NCBI GenBank assembly: GCA_907163375.1 | Contig: CAJQUW010012909.1 | Location: 62,001-126,000 of the forward strand | Source: Prostheceraeus crozeri | Taxonomy: Eukaryota; Platyhelminthes; Polycladida; Euryleptidae | DNA: 64,000 bases | Direction: 5' to 3' | Shown here: positions 1-10,927 of the stretch, piece after piece | Layout: each line of letters begins with the position of its first letter | Position numbering within the stretch: position 1 is the first letter of the stretch | Position numbers and translations under genes: made by a program | The notes under the pieces: generated by a model | The model's input: the letters and a program-made list of their open reading frames with translations, nothing else | Told to the model about the DNA's origin: nothing | Database searches by the model: none

Positions 1-912
1 GAAACTCTATTTCTAACATGCACACTGTTTAAACTTTATTTTTAATCTATAAACTGTTGAAACTTTATTCTATTTCTAACACACAAACAGCTTAAACTTT
101 ATTTCCAACATACACACTGTTGAAACTTTATTTTTAATCTGTAAACTCTTGAAACTTAGGTTTTCATATACAAACAGCTAAAACTTTATTTCTAACGTAC
201 ACATTATTGAAACTTTAGTTTTTATCTTTTAAACTGTTGAAACTTTATTTTGTTTCTAACATGCAAACATAGAACTTTATTCTTAACTTGTAAACTTAAA
301 CAGATAGAACTTTATTCGTAACTTGTAAACTGGCGAAACTTCATTCTATTTCTAACATATAAACAGATAGAACTTTATTCTTAACTTGTAAACTTAAACA
401 GATAGAACTTTATTCGTAACTTGTAAACTGGCGAAACTTCATTCTATTTCTAACATATAAACAAATAGAACTTTATTCTGAACATGCACACTATTGAAAC
501 TTTATTCTTAACTTGTAAACTATTGAAACTTTATTTTTAACTTGTAAACGGTTAAAACTTTGTTTTATTTCTATCATAGAAACAGATAAAACTTCATTCT
601 TAACTTGCCAACTGGTGAAACTTCATTCTATTTCTAACATACAAACAGATAAAACTTTATTCTTAACATATACACTATTAACATTAGTTTTAACTTGCAA
701 ACTATTGAAACTTTATTTTTAACTTGTTAACGGTTGAAACTTTATTTTATTTCTAACATACAAACAGATAGAACTTTATTCTTAACTTGTAAACTGGTGA
801 AACTTCATTCTATTTCTAACATACAAACAGCTTAAACTTTATTTCCAACATACACACTATTGAAACTTTATTTTCAATCTGTAAAATTTTGAAACTATAT
901 CTTTCATTTACA
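1..912. repeat. AT-rich minisatellite of Polinton A
   Basis: A degenerate tandem array built on strings such as AACTTTATTCTTAACTTG and CTATTTCTAACATACAAAC, repeated a dozen or more times with variable spacing. One 98-bp sub-block is duplicated almost exactly, with copies starting near 301 and 399. No open frame of note. It has no counterpart in element B. Confidence 0.85.
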
Positions 913-1360
913 AATAGTAGAACGCTTAGTCTAACTTGCAAATCTTATGACACTTCATATGGGTGATGATGGTAGATGAAATAGTGTTAAATAAAATTTA
1001 GATAGCTTACATGATACAGGGATAGCAATCGACTGCGATCCATGTGTAAAGAGCTTGTTAGACTATGGATGGGCTTAAGTGGATGATTTAACCATGTATA
1101 CTTTATTCATTTGGAAATAGTAGCACACTTAGTTTAACTTACAATTCTTATAACATTTCATATGGATGATAATGGTAGATGAAATAGTGTTAGATAAAAT
1201 TAAGATAGCTTACATGATGTAGGGATAGCAATCGACTGCGATCCATATGTAAAGAGCTTGTTAGACTACGGAAGAGAGAAGTGTGTTATGTTGCGTGTGG
1301 CGCGTGAGTGTCCTCCCATTTCATTCCATTCATCAATTCATCTCATTGATAGAGACAGGT
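913..1360. repeat. Tandem unit X, Polinton A copies
   Basis: Two tandem copies of a unit of about 200 bp containing GGGATAGCAATCGACTGC and AAAGAGCTTGTTAGACTA. The same pair occurs in element B at 24905-25390. Noncoding as far as can be seen. It leads into a stretch near 1419-1865 that is open without an ATG in both A and B; that openness probably reflects recent shared ancestry rather than a gene. Confidence 0.75.
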
Positions 1361-1610
1361 AGAACTCATGGTTCTCATAACGTATGCAATGGATAGTTTA
1401 TAAGGTAACCTTCGACAGTTGGCTAAATGTCGCCCTGGCACGAATGCATACTACATTGAGACAGAGGCAATCACTTGCAAACATGACGCAGAGAGGTTAA
1501 ACAAGATTGACCATTGCCGAATGTCCCTTGCGGTATACATAGCTATGGGTTTCACCGCCGCCCTTTACAGGAACGCTCGTCGAAAGGAAGTATTACACCG
1601 AACTTCATTT

Positions 1611-1753
1611 GCAACGTTCAAGTTGACTGATAGCAGATTCAACTTAATGATAGTATTCGCCAGTCCGAAGACTGCCCAGGGCAAACCGCGTGGAGGTTCT
1701 ATCATGTCTTGCCCCATGGTGGCCCTTAAGAGAGCCGATGGTTCGTTCTCGGG
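1611..1753. repeat. Repeated cassette R1, copy 1 (A)
   Basis: A block of about 145 bp opening GCAACGTTCAAGTTGACTG and including CTATCATGTCTTGCCCCA. Five copies occur in the window, two in A and three in B. This copy lies downstream of the small gene read on the minus strand from 2032. Confidence 0.8.
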
Positions 1754-1765
1754 AGTAACGTCATC

Positions 1766-2032
1766 TTACACCCTACCAATTCTACTGAGAGAGTCTTTGA
1801 CTCTCTCTTTGGTAGCACTGTCGACTTCCACACTAACTGGTACATGGCTAAAAAGTGGAATGTAGCGCCATTCCGTTGGATTGACAGCAGTTGCTGTCAT
1901 CGGATTGCCAATCCGAGCAAGATTATTAAAAACTCTGTCTTGCTCCTCTAGCCTGACAAACTCCTCAAATAAATTTCGCGGCCTTAACTGCGGTCCGCGA
2001 GGAGAGCTGACTTGACTGTTCGGCGTCTGCAT
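1766..2032 (-). CDS. Small conserved Polinton-arm protein (88 aa, unknown)
   Basis: I do not recognise this 88-residue protein. It starts MQTPN and has a polar, charged middle (FVRLEEQDRV) and a C-terminal KDSLSRIGRV. The ATG at 2032 is favoured over an upstream non-ATG extension because a TATA box (TATATA, 2066-2071) lies about 34 bases before it, giving a very short leader. A diverged copy with the same promoter and leader is in element B at 26300-26566, and the protein-level similarity between copies suggests it was once a real gene. No membrane segment or signal peptide. Role unknown; perhaps an accessory gene of the element. Confidence 0.5.
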   Translation of the reverse strand: MQTPNSQVSSPRGPQLRPRNLFEEFVRLEEQDRVFNNLARIGNPMTATAVNPTEWRYIPLFSHVPVSVEVDSATKERVKDSLSRIGRV

Positions 2033-2063
2033 GATTGAAATGAAATGAAATGAGAGGCAGTGC

Positions 2064-2074
2064 TTTATATACCC
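2064..2074 (-). promoter_or_regulatory. TATA box of the small A-arm gene
   Basis: Read on the minus strand, GGGTATATAAAGC precedes the ATG at 2032 by about 34 bases. The same arrangement recurs in element B near 26600. Confidence 0.55.
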
Positions 2075-2085
2075 TCTAACGCGAC

Positions 2086-2199
2086 GCAACGTTCAAGTTG
2101 ACTGATAGCAGATTCAACTTAATGATAGTATTCGCCAGTCTAAAGACTGCCCAGTGCGAACCGCGTGGAGGCTCTATCATGTCTTGCCCCATAGTGGAC
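2086..2199. repeat. Repeated cassette R1, copy 2 (A)
   Basis: Shorter copy of the 145-bp cassette, lying immediately upstream of the minus-strand TATA box at 2064-2074, the same relation as copy 5 in B. Confidence 0.75.
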
Positions 2200-2651
2200 G
2201 ATTATACGGTAGTGTGTTAGTAGATTTCAATCATTGAAAAGGGAAGATGAGAATCATTTCATTTGTCTCATCAACGTTTATCATGGGAGCAATCATTGAA
2301 GGGACATCTAATGAATTACATTTCACTCTACTCCATATCATAAAGACTAACCTTTGTCGAATGGCTGAAGTACTCTGACCTGGTGAGAGAAAGCGTCACG
2401 TTGAGTATGAAGTCGAACGCCCAACATGAGCAACGGCTCAGAGGTTTCGGTCTAACAAACGACGAACAACCCGTGCAACACAATCCCTCTACGGCAGTAC
2501 CCGCCGTCCCGAAGGAACGCTCGAGCAAAGGAGGTATTACAGCGATGATGTGCTTTATGAGCAGAGGTGAATCTCTTGATAGCAAGAGACTATTCAACTA
2601 GATAGCAAGTCAAAACAACCTGATAGCAGGACAAATGTATAGTCAGTAATT
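2200..2651. other. Polinton A arm, no gene recognised
   Basis: Bases 2410-2560 are a diverged relative of the block later duplicated at 2922-3663 (shared CCGCCGTCCCGAAGGAAC). No convincing gene. Confidence 0.5.
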
Positions 2652-2921
2652 TACACTTAGTGAGGAATGATAGATTTGAGTGTAGTGAGTGGCACTCGAT
2701 CCCGTCGACAGCCCGAAGGCCTTGTACTGATCACTAGGGAAGTGAGAGATCTTCCCCGATACCCGCTATTTACAGCTGAAGACATCATTGTCACTGCCCC
2801 GAAGTGGTAACAGCAACGTCGAGTCAAAGGTAGTGAACAGTAGCTGGGATCTAACCCCTCAAAGCTGCCTTAGACTTAGTTAAATTTCAAATCTGATAGC
2901 AGATTTGAACTCAGCATACTT
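2652..2921. repeat. Single copy of the B-type 345-bp satellite unit
   Basis: From CACTTAGTGAGGAATGATAG to GATAGCAGATTTGAAC this stretch matches the unit tandemly repeated four times at 28161-29470 in element B, lacking the AT-rich ATTCAACAT linker. It shows the unit predates the B array. Confidence 0.85.
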
Positions 2922-3663
2922 GAAAACCTGTAGAGTTGGTAAGAGGTGGACAGACTTTTAGCAGCTTGATAGCAAGCCGTAGAGAGCTTGATTCACCAGC
3001 GTTTTGCAATGGAGATGTTTAGAGGCCACCCATGACAAGATAGCTAAGACTCAACCGATTGGCGTTCAAAGTGCTACGTTGAGAGCTGTGTCAAATGCCC
3101 AACATGAGACATGAGTTGTCCCAGCGGTTACGGTCTCAAATATGACACATTCCCTTGCCACACTTATCACTACGGCATCGTCCGCCGTCCCGAAGGAACA
3201 CCCTGTCAGTGGAATATTACAGCAAAACTCTCCGTGTCTTGCTCGCTTTCAGTGAAAAGCCGCTTATACCATGAGAAGGCTGGCTCAGACATGAAAACCT
3301 GTAGAGTTGGTAAGAGGTGGACAGACTTTTAGCAGCTTGATAGCAAGCCGTAGAGAGCTTGATTCACCAGCGTTTTGCAATGGAGATGTTTAGGGGCCAC
3401 CCATGACAAGATAGCTAAGACTCAACCGATTGGCGTTCAAAGTGCTACGTTGAGAGCTGTGTCAAATGCCCAACATGAGACATGAGTTGTCCCAGCGGTT
3501 ACGGTCTCAAATATGACACATTCCCTTGCCACACTTATCACTACGGCATCGTCCGCCGTCCCGAAGGAACACCCTGTCAGTGGAATATTACAGCAAAACT
3601 CTCCGTGTCTTGCTCGCTTTCAGTGAAAAGCCGCTTATACCATGAGAAGACTGGCTCAGACAT
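2922..3663. repeat. Tandem duplication, 2 x 371 bp
   Basis: Bases 2922-3292 are repeated nearly identically at 3293-3663, with a couple of differences. Each copy holds a Cys-rich open stretch (starting MSCPSGYG), but the related block at 2410-2560 does not keep those residues, so I do not call a gene. Confidence 0.9.
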
Positions 3664-5671
3664 CATTAAAAATGCTTTCATTGACTTCAGCAGGGTCGAA
3701 AACCCCAGAAAACCTCCAAAACTAGTGAATTGAAATTTTTCAACTTTTTAGCACTACTTATGAAATTTTATAAGTAGTCCATCACTTAGGGCAGGTCAAT
3801 AGCGACCGAACCTTTTTTGAATCAAGTCAAACGGACTTGTAGAAGCAAAGTTACGAGCCTTTGAAGTTTTGGAGTCTTTTATGGCCTGGAGACGAAGGCC
3901 ATCTCCTGGCGAACCTCTAAGTCTGACGCCTTAGCTGATATCAGCAATGAAATTTTCTAAGTCGGTTTCTTACAGAAACTCGGGATTTGGAATGTCCGAA
4001 GCTATCATCGGAGCTCAGAGAGACGACCTACCTCTGACAATCGTTCTCCTCTAAATGACAAGTCTCTGTCGGTTCCCAGCTTATATAGTGTGTGGTGATC
4101 AGCTGACGACGTAATACCCATCATCCAAACAATAAAAACCCATCTATCTCCGGTTCTAGTGCTCCGATTGAGCTGGAAATACACCATCTCCATGTAGAAT
4201 TTGACGCTGAATCCGAATCTGGCCTCCGTTTTCCCATCCGATGCTTCGTTTTGGCGCTACAGAAGGCAGCCATCGCAAAAATTCTAACTCTGTCGTTTTT
4301 TCGAAAAATGTTGAAAATTTTTCTCTCCGATTGACTTCAAAATCTCCGATTGACTTGAAACTTACCATGCTGATAGAGAATTTGATACTGATTCCAAATC
4401 TGAAATCCGTTTTCCAATCCGATGCTTCGTTTTGAAGCTACAGCCCAAAACGTCCCAAATTCTAACTCTGTCGTTTTTTCGACAATCTCCCAAAATCTTA
4501 AATGGCGTCTCACATCTAAACGAAGACAGATAGGAACAAGCCGATTCTTTCAGTGAATTTGTCTCACTCTTAGCTTTCAAACGAGCTATGACACGCCTAA
4601 ATCCGTCCACTGGAAGCCAAAATCGAAGCAAGCTCTCCCGAGGGGGGGGAGGTCAGTGAAATTTTTCTCTCCGATTGCGTTCAAATTCACCATACCGATA
4701 GAGAATTTCACGCTGATTCCAAAACTGAAATCCGTTTTCCAATCCGATGCTTCGTTTTGAAGCTACAGCCCAAAACGTCCCAAATTCTAACTCTGTCGTT
4801 TTTCGACAATCTCCCAAAAACTTAAATTTCGTCTCACATCTAAACGAAGACAGATAGGAACAAGCCGATTCGTTCAGTGAATTTGTCTCACTCTTAGCTT
4901 TCAAACGAGCTATGGCACGACAAAATCCGTCCACTGGAAACCAAAATCGAAGCGAGCTGTACAGAGGGGGGGGAGGTCAGCAAAATTTTTTTCTCTCCGA
5001 TTGACTTGAAACTCACCATACAGATAGAGAATTTCACGCTGAATCCGAATCTGACCTCCGTTTTCCCATCCGATGCCTCGTTTGGGCGCTACACACAAAA
5101 ACATCCCAAATTCTAACTCTGTTAAAATTTTGAAGAAACATTTTTTCTCGCCGATTGCCTTGAAACTCACCATACCGATGCAGAATTTTAAGCTGAATCC
5201 GAATCTGGCAGCCATTTCACCATCCACGCCAACCTAGACGGTCGCCCACGTCAACCTAGACGGTCGCCCACGTCAACCTAGACGGTCGCCCACGTCAACC
5301 TAGACGGTCGCCCACGTCAACCTGGACGGTCGCCCACGTCAACCAGGCGGTCGGACCAACTCACCCGAGTCTCACACTCTGTCGTTGCAGAGGGGGGGGA
5401 GTCAGCGAACAGTTTGTGAACGTGGACCAACCTGGCCGGTACACCACGACAGACTACAACCTCAGTCGTTCCAGAGGGGGGGGGAGTCAGCGAACAGTTT
5501 GTGAACGTGGACCAACCTGGCCGGTACACCACGACAGACTACAACCTCAGTCGTTCCAGAGGGGGGGGGGACTCAGACCCGAAGCACCACGGCGGCCGAC
5601 CATGACACTCTGTCGTTCCAGAGGGGGGGGAGGGGGGGCGCTGTGTTTATTATGGACCTTTTATTACTACT
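3664..5671. repeat. Right terminal repeat region of Polinton A
   Basis: Contains tandem blocks with a period near 326 bp (anchored by GATGCTTCGTTT near 4421, 4746 and, altered, 5072, plus a related start near 4240), a 22-bp minisatellite of about five copies at 5229-5345, a duplicated block of about 85 bp at 5396-5570 with long G runs, then the tip at 5671. The same unit type appears reverse-complemented just inside the left terminus of B (7780-8000). No genes seen; 3664-4150 holds nothing recognisable. Confidence 0.75.
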
Positions 5672-7216
5672 TACGACAACCACAGAACTAGATTAGGGAA
5701 AGACTTCCCGCTTTCATTCATTCACCGTTACTTGCACTGAAGCCGCGATTTTTTGTTTACATCAACGGCCGCTGAAAATACTTGGGCAAGAAATTGGAGT
5801 TAGCCAGCAGCAAAGCATGAAAGACCAGTAAATTATAATGTTTTGCTTGAATTACATCATGCAATATTGTGTTCAATTGCTAAATTAACAAATGTGCGGT
5901 ACCTTGGTCATGCAACAGGTTGAATCGATATTTGAAGAGATCAAAATTTGACGCCCACATCTTTCTTTTATCATTGAAGTACTAAATTCTTGATTGACAT
6001 GTTTGACAACTTGTAGGAGTCTTCGCATTTGAAGGAAATAATATAACTTATAATTTTGTTTTTGACTGATATCATTCAGAGGATATATGTGTCATGTTGT
6101 GTTCCTCGCTGCTAAAATCGAGCGATAAAATTTTCAACATTATCATTTCATTTAATATTGTTTCTGTGTAGTAATCCCGATCTTCTCGAAACTTGACTGA
6201 GTAAAATATAGGGAAAGAAATTCATTCCCGTCAAAAACGTCTCATTCGTATGTAGTGCTCACTTCGTTTACAGCGATTATGAAGATAACTTGGTATCTCG
6301 GGGAAGGCAAGGTGAAAAAGTCAGTTTCAGACGAAAACGTCTTTTGAAAAATAATGCAGTTCCCAGTGTTTTTTATGGTTATCCGTCCTAATTGAACGCG
6401 ACACTAAAAATACCTCGTCGTGCACCTCCAGATCGTTCCAACATCTCAAGTCCCAATTCTTTAACGGCTGTCCTGCCTTGCAAAGATTTTCAGGACTTTT
6501 CAATATTCAATCAGCTGTAGAAGTGTAAATAGGCTAATGAATATAGCCCATCCAAAGCTCTTCCGTGACTTTTCATGAATTGACACAGTGAAGCCACATG
6601 TAAAGTTTGAACCGCCAATTATTATTTGTTTTAATGCTACGACCTAAAAGTGCTTCACCTGCCTGGACCCTGTTACGGAATCCGTCAAGTTCTCTCTACA
6701 ATCCGCGCTCCCTTAGAATATTTATTGATCTGTGAGTTTTGCTAGCACTGCATGATGATCAGCTGTTGGTCTGATGAATGAAACTGCACTATATTGACGT
6801 TTCTTCTAGCGAAACTGTTTTCAGATGAACGTCACTTGTGAGGAGTAGGCCAAAATCAGACAGCTGGCGTGACGAATTCCCGCTATATTGAAGCGGTTGA
6901 TTTCAAAGATGACATGGCCAACAGTTAGACGACAAAACTGGCAGAGTTGGTGTGCTTTTAGACAGAAGATGCAATATGAAGATTCCACCCTGGTGTTAGG
7001 TCTACCTGCAGATGCTTGTATCATATGATATAGGTGTTCATTCTGACACCTGCCTGTGAGAAAGAAAATCCGATCAGTGGAAAATGTTTAGTGGAGATGT
7101 CACCATCAGAAATTGTGTATACGTTTCCGAAAGGAAAGGAATGCATATTATGATCATATTCTAGAAGCAGAGTACATGTACGGTAGCATGATGAGGTGCC
7201 CACGATAATACAAACA
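5672..7216. other. Host spacer between Polintons A and B
   Basis: About 1.5 kb of moderately AT-rich DNA. No repeat, RNA gene or recognisable protein was found; short open stretches on the minus strand at 6821-7203 match nothing I know. The last six bases, CAAACA, are the target duplication of element B. Confidence 0.5.
7211..7216. repeat. Target-site duplication of Polinton B, left
   Basis: CAAACA, identical to 31128-31133. Confidence 0.95.
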
Positions 7217-7765
7217 AGTAGTAAGTAAATCTACACCACTGGACCGCGCAAGATGGCTGCCGTCGCTGACGTCCCCCCCTCTCCTGTCAGACGAGTCGGC
7301 CGTGGTCCGCCGGCGTGTTGCTTCGCGTCTGACTCCCCCCCTCTGGAGCGACGGCGTAGCGAGAGGTTGGCGTGGTGTGCCGGCCAGGTTGGAAGGGTGG
7401 AATTTCGGTGCGAGACCCCTCCCATCGTGTTTCTCGTCAAAAGTTGGGTAAACAAAAATTTTCCACCCCCCTGGGCAGCAGTCTTCTAATTTTGGTTCTA
7501 GTGGACGGATTTTGTCTTACAGATACTCATTTGAAAGAAGAGAAAAACTGGACGGTGAAATTTTTGTTGCGAGTCAATCGGATCAGCCGTTCAAAAGTTA
7601 GAGCTGTTACAAGATTTCACGTCGGACCTCACCTGGAAAAATCCCAAGTGTCAGAGTGACAAAATTTTGAAAATTTTTTCAAAGTGTCGAATTTTGACGT
7701 GGGACCTTTACCAAAAAAGTTTCCATTAAATTTCACCGATCTCCCCCCACCCCTCGTGCACCAAA
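7217..7765. repeat. Left terminal inverted repeat of Polinton B
   Basis: Complements 30590-31127 at the right end. It starts AGTAGTAAGTAAATC, runs through a GC-rich part with C runs and ends in one copy of the 287-bp unit that the right end carries about three times. Bases 7780-8000 beyond it are a reverse copy of the terminal unit of element A. Confidence 0.9.
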
Positions 7766-8048
7766 CTTCCAATTTAGTGATCGTAGAAAGTCGTGCAATA
7801 GCTCGTTTGAAAGCTAAGAGTGAGACAAATTCAGTGAAAGAAACGGCTTGTTCATATCTGTCTTCGTTTAGATGTGAGACGCCATTTAAGATTTGGGAGA
7901 TTGGCGAAAAACGACAGAGTTAGAATTTCCCAAGAAACAGCTCCAGCGGGCGAATGAAGGCTCGGATTGGTAAACGGAGGCCAGATTTGGAATCAGCTTG
8001 ATGTTATTGTCCAATGAGGATCATCATCCAATGAGAATCAAGCATTTC

Positions 8049-8058
8049 TATATAAATA
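8049..8058 (+). promoter_or_regulatory. TATA box of the first B gene
   Basis: TATATAAATA about 100 bases before the ATG at 8151, following 50 bases with two near-repeats of CCAATGAGRATCA. It looks like an ordinary RNA polymerase II core promoter. Confidence 0.6.
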
Positions 8059-8150
8059 GCGAGCCTTCCACAGTGAGAATCATTCCATCGTTGAATCACA
8101 CGAATGACGGACACACATTTTCTCTCTCTCTATTCTATTATCCAACTAAA

Positions 8151-8926
8151 ATGGTAAGTCGCTACTTCCCTCCCTCTCCTCCCTTGAACGTAAACTTAAT
8201 ACAATCTTTTTTCATTTTCAGGCATCTACTCCATGTGCTGCACTAGTAGGACAAAATGGCGGTCAAACGTTACAAGGTTCGCTACGATCAGATCATCTAC
8301 AACTGAGGCCAGTGGAAGAAACAACCAAGGTACATAATCCTACACCGCTACAGCGTAAATTTAAACAAGTCTTGCGTTATGACGATCATAGCGTAGTACT
8401 CCAAACGGGAATGCTCCCTTCCACGGATGTCAAGATAATGCGCAATCAGTATGGGGACTACATACTGATCCCCGTGAGTCCGTACATTCGCCGCCAACTT
8501 GATATTATTGAGGAGTACGTGACATTAAATATGGACATTCCTACTCCTCTTGCTCAAGAGTGGAAGGCGAGAGATGACAAGGATACTCCCTATAGAAAGA
8601 TTTGGGATGGTAATCAAATTTGCCTACCGGTATCACATTGGTGTACTTACTTTAAGAAGGATGGAGATCATTCAACATCCATCACATGCGACGAGCTCGG
8701 AGAAGGTACTTGGGATATCCTTTTCAAAGTGAATGGGCTATATTATGGTCGGCACAAGGATAATAACATATACTCTCTCTCCATGCATATGGAATCCATC
8801 CTACATATTCCAAAACCACCCAACGTGGATGACATAGTTGATCAAATCCTTAACAGCAGTGGTACGAAGCGCAAGTTGGAGAAGAATGCTGCATCAAAAC
8901 GCAAATCAAAGAAGAAGAATTACTAG
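8151..8926 (+). CDS. Unknown Polinton protein with basic tail; 5' intron
   Basis: An ATG at 8151-8153 is followed at once by GTAAGT, with a matching acceptor TTTTCAG ending at 8221, so the start codon appears to sit alone on the first coding exon and the second exon is 8222-8926. The main exon encodes about 234 residues: a polar region, a central part rich in aromatic residues, and a lysine-rich tail (KRKSKKKN) that looks like a nuclear localisation signal. No known domain recognised. It sits behind a TATA promoter as the first gene of the rightward block and resembles an early or regulatory gene by position only. The intron is inferred from splice-site sequences. Confidence 0.6.
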
Positions 8927-8960
8927 TCCTTTCCTAACTCTACCCTATGACAATTCGCTT

Positions 8961-9086
8961 ATGTGCTTTGAGTGTCGTAGACGTGGTCTTATTAGATACA
9001 TTTTACTTCTTCGTTGCCATCATATCATTTGTGTATTTTGTCTTGAAAAGCATCGATGTAATTCTTCATTTTGTAATATGTTATAG
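8961..9086 (+). CDS. Small RING-like zinc-finger protein (41 aa)
   Basis: The residues follow C-x2-C-x12-C-x-H-x2-C-x2-C-x6-C-x4-C, close to a RING finger, the fold of many E3 ubiquitin ligases. The ATG puts the first cysteine at residue 2, exactly as in the second RING-like gene at 10327, so the two are probably paralogues. The protein is little more than the finger itself. It lies between the basic-tailed gene and the exonuclease-like gene. The zinc-binding pattern is clear; ligase activity is inference. Confidence 0.5.
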   Translation: MCFECRRRGLIRYILLLRCHHIICVFCLEKHRCNSSFCNML

Positions 9087-9138
9087 AACGTTTCCTTAGA
9101 TGTGTAAATTTTCGTTTTAGGCTTCTATCATCATTTTT

Positions 9139-9972
9139 ATGGATTGTGAGGGTGAACCTGTACAGGAGCTCAGTGCTGTTGCTATGAACAATTGGACATA
9201 TCAGATTGTCAGTGTCTATCATCAACATGCCAACTGCAATCCCAATGTTGACCAATGGGCGAGAAAACACATTCATGGACTTAATCTGAAATATTTGCAA
9301 GACTACGGCTTTTCTTGTGACAGTGCTCTTCTTATTGACTTTAAACGATGGTTAGCTGCTTTCAATGTTATACGCATCTTTTGTAATAATCCTGGTAAGG
9401 AGAGGAAAGTATTTCCCAATCTAATCATTGATGATATTTTGCTCCCACCTTGGGATAGTAGAGTGAATCAACATTATCATGAAGTCACGAAACGTTTTAA
9501 GGATTTGTGTGTTCCTATTTTGTCTGTTCGTTGTAGTAGCTACGTTCATAACCAATGCTTCTTTCCTCCTTACCTCAACACTGCCAAAGTCCTGTATGGT
9601 TATCATTGCTCGCTGTATGATAGTTACCAGCTGTATCTATTTTATCTCTTTCAAACCATTGATTTATAATGCATGCTTGTTACAGTTATTCAATAAATGT
9701 TACTATGAGAAGAGTTGTTGTTTTCATGCAATGGATGGGTTAGATAAAGGGCGATCATGTCTTTCTCAAACGACTGCGGAACATTACATTTTCATAGGAA
9801 AAGTTTAAAAGGAGCTGTTCAAGATTATGTGATAAATTTTCATAAAGATGAGACCGACATCGAAGCAGTGGTCGATGATGCTAGCACTCTATTTCTAGAG
9901 TTAATGAATACATTCTCTGATAGCATTGTCATGGCGCGATTAGTTGCGAAAATTAAGTTTAGTCATTTTTGA
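9139..9972 (+). pseudogene. DnaQ-like (DEDDh) exonuclease-like gene
   Basis: Starts MDCEGEPVQEL, fitting the first motif (D-x-E) of DnaQ-type 3'-5' exonucleases, and later has YHCSLYD, fitting the last motif (H-x4-D). Acidic residues between could supply the second motif. In such enzymes these acidic residues hold two metal ions and trim DNA or RNA from the 3' end. The coding region is not open in one frame throughout and so looks broken. It lies between two RING-like genes on the same strand. The family call rests on motif spacing only; a different metal-dependent nuclease is possible. Confidence 0.45.
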
Positions 9973-10326
9973 AAGGAAGAGATGGAAAGTCGCTCTTTCC
10001 ATTTTGTTTCTTATTCAATGGAAGTGGTAGATCAACCCGAAGAATTTTTTTAAAAGACATATGATAAAAATTGCTGAACGTCTTAACGCATTTAACCATC
10101 ATGGTAGCAGTCTAGTGATTGAAGCGATTTCAGATATTCACATTCAACTTTTTATAAAGAAAAATTGAAAAAGCAGTGGTACTTGATTGTAGCACAACTG
10201 GTTTTCGAGCTATGCCTGCTCACTCTCGAAGTATATTCCTTCTGTACACGCGTCTATTATTTAGAAAAGGCTAGCAAATTCATATCTTCAAAAAGACTTG
10301 CTATAGACATCAGTAACGGTGAAACT

Positions 10327-10494
10327 ATGTGTTGCGATGTATGTAAGCGAAAGGATGGAAATGAAAAGCGCATCTTCAAGAGATGTAAGCATGCTTTTTG
10401 TCAACGCTGTTTCATACGTAATTGCATTCAACTTTGCCAATGTAACCACTGTGATATTGCTCATTTCGAGTGTCACTTATGCCGCAATAGTTAG
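10327..10494 (+). CDS. Second small RING-like protein (55 aa)
   Basis: Pattern C-x2-C-x13-C-x-H-x2-C-x2-C followed by C-x-C-x2-C, typical of a RING finger, with the first cysteine directly after the start Met as in the gene at 8961. Upstream the frame stays open without an ATG, so the start at 10327 is chosen. It is probably a paralogue of the first RING-like protein. Possible role in ubiquitin ligation or zinc-dependent binding, by family only. Confidence 0.5.
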   Translation: MCCDVCKRKDGNEKRIFKRCKHAFCQRCFIRNCIQLCQCNHCDIAHFECHLCRNS

Positions 10495-10545
10495 TACCTA
10501 TGCAAATGTGGAAAAGACAGGTTTTAGCAAAGACTAACACGGGAA

Positions 10546-10896
10546 ATGGCGAAACGTAAAAGTCAAAAGTCTTCAAAGTTTTCTTCAGCCATTCGAGCTC
10601 TCCGACGAATGAAAGCAAATGAGCGATACAATGCTATACGACATGCTAACGATAAATTCATTCGTGAAATTATTTCTCATGTGAGAAAGTTGAGGAGGAA
10701 GAAATTAGCACCAAGACAACGAAAGTTACTTAAGCGATATGCTACGAAATTGCGTTTCATCTCCAATCCTAAAGTCACCCTTCAAAGAAAGAGGGAAACT
10801 CTAAGACAAAAGGGCGGTTTCCTTTCAGCAATACTAAGGATGTTAGCTCCTGTCGTGGGTAACCTATTGGGTAATATCTTTGGCTCTAGACGTTAA
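10546..10896 (+). CDS. Basic virion-core-like protein (116 aa, pX-like)
   Basis: The first 85 residues are extremely rich in Lys and Arg; the C-terminus is a hydrophobic, glycine-containing segment beginning KGGFLSAILRML and ending in a basic GSRR. This layout, basic DNA-binding body plus a GGFL-type amphipathic tail, resembles the small core or precursor proteins of adenovirus-like capsids (pX and pVI kin) found in Polintons. It overlaps the open frame of the following ATPase slightly. The name is by resemblance; no enzymatic motif is present. Confidence 0.5.
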   Translation: MAKRKSQKSSKFSSAIRALRRMKANERYNAIRHANDKFIREIISHVRKLRRKKLAPRQRKLLKRYATKLRFISNPKVTLQRKRETLRQKGGFLSAILRMLAPVVGNLLGNIFGSRR

Positions 10897-10927
10897 TTAT
10901 GCAAATGTTGAATCTTTAAGTTTTATA

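Larger units (their letters stand above)
1..5671. mobile_element. Polinton/Maverick A, right-hand part only
   Basis: The right end is TACTACT at 5665-5671, the mirror of the AGTAGTA tip of elements B and C, and is followed by TACGAC, the expected 6-bp target duplication; its partner lies outside the window. The segment shares its cassette region, satellite unit and GC-rich terminal repeats with the right arm of element B in the same order and orientation, so it is the right arm of a close relative. No capsid, polymerase or integrase gene falls in the part seen. Assignment rests on the shared terminus and the shared right-arm layout. Confidence 0.8.

Noticed and set aside
1419-1865. Gene shared by A (1419-1865) and B (25463-25807)
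   Set aside because: The frame lacks an ATG at its start and runs into the R1 repeat; similarity follows from shared DNA ancestry.
913-2206. LTR-like direct repeats between A and B
   Set aside because: No TG...CA ends, primer-binding site or polypurine tract; the repeats are Polinton-arm cassettes.
3111-3733. Cys-rich proteins in the 371-bp duplication
   Set aside because: The related block at 2410-2560 does not preserve the cysteines or frame, and there is no promoter-like signal.
6821-7203. Host exon next to Polinton B
   Set aside because: Short minus-strand frames without recognisable similarity or consistent splice sites.
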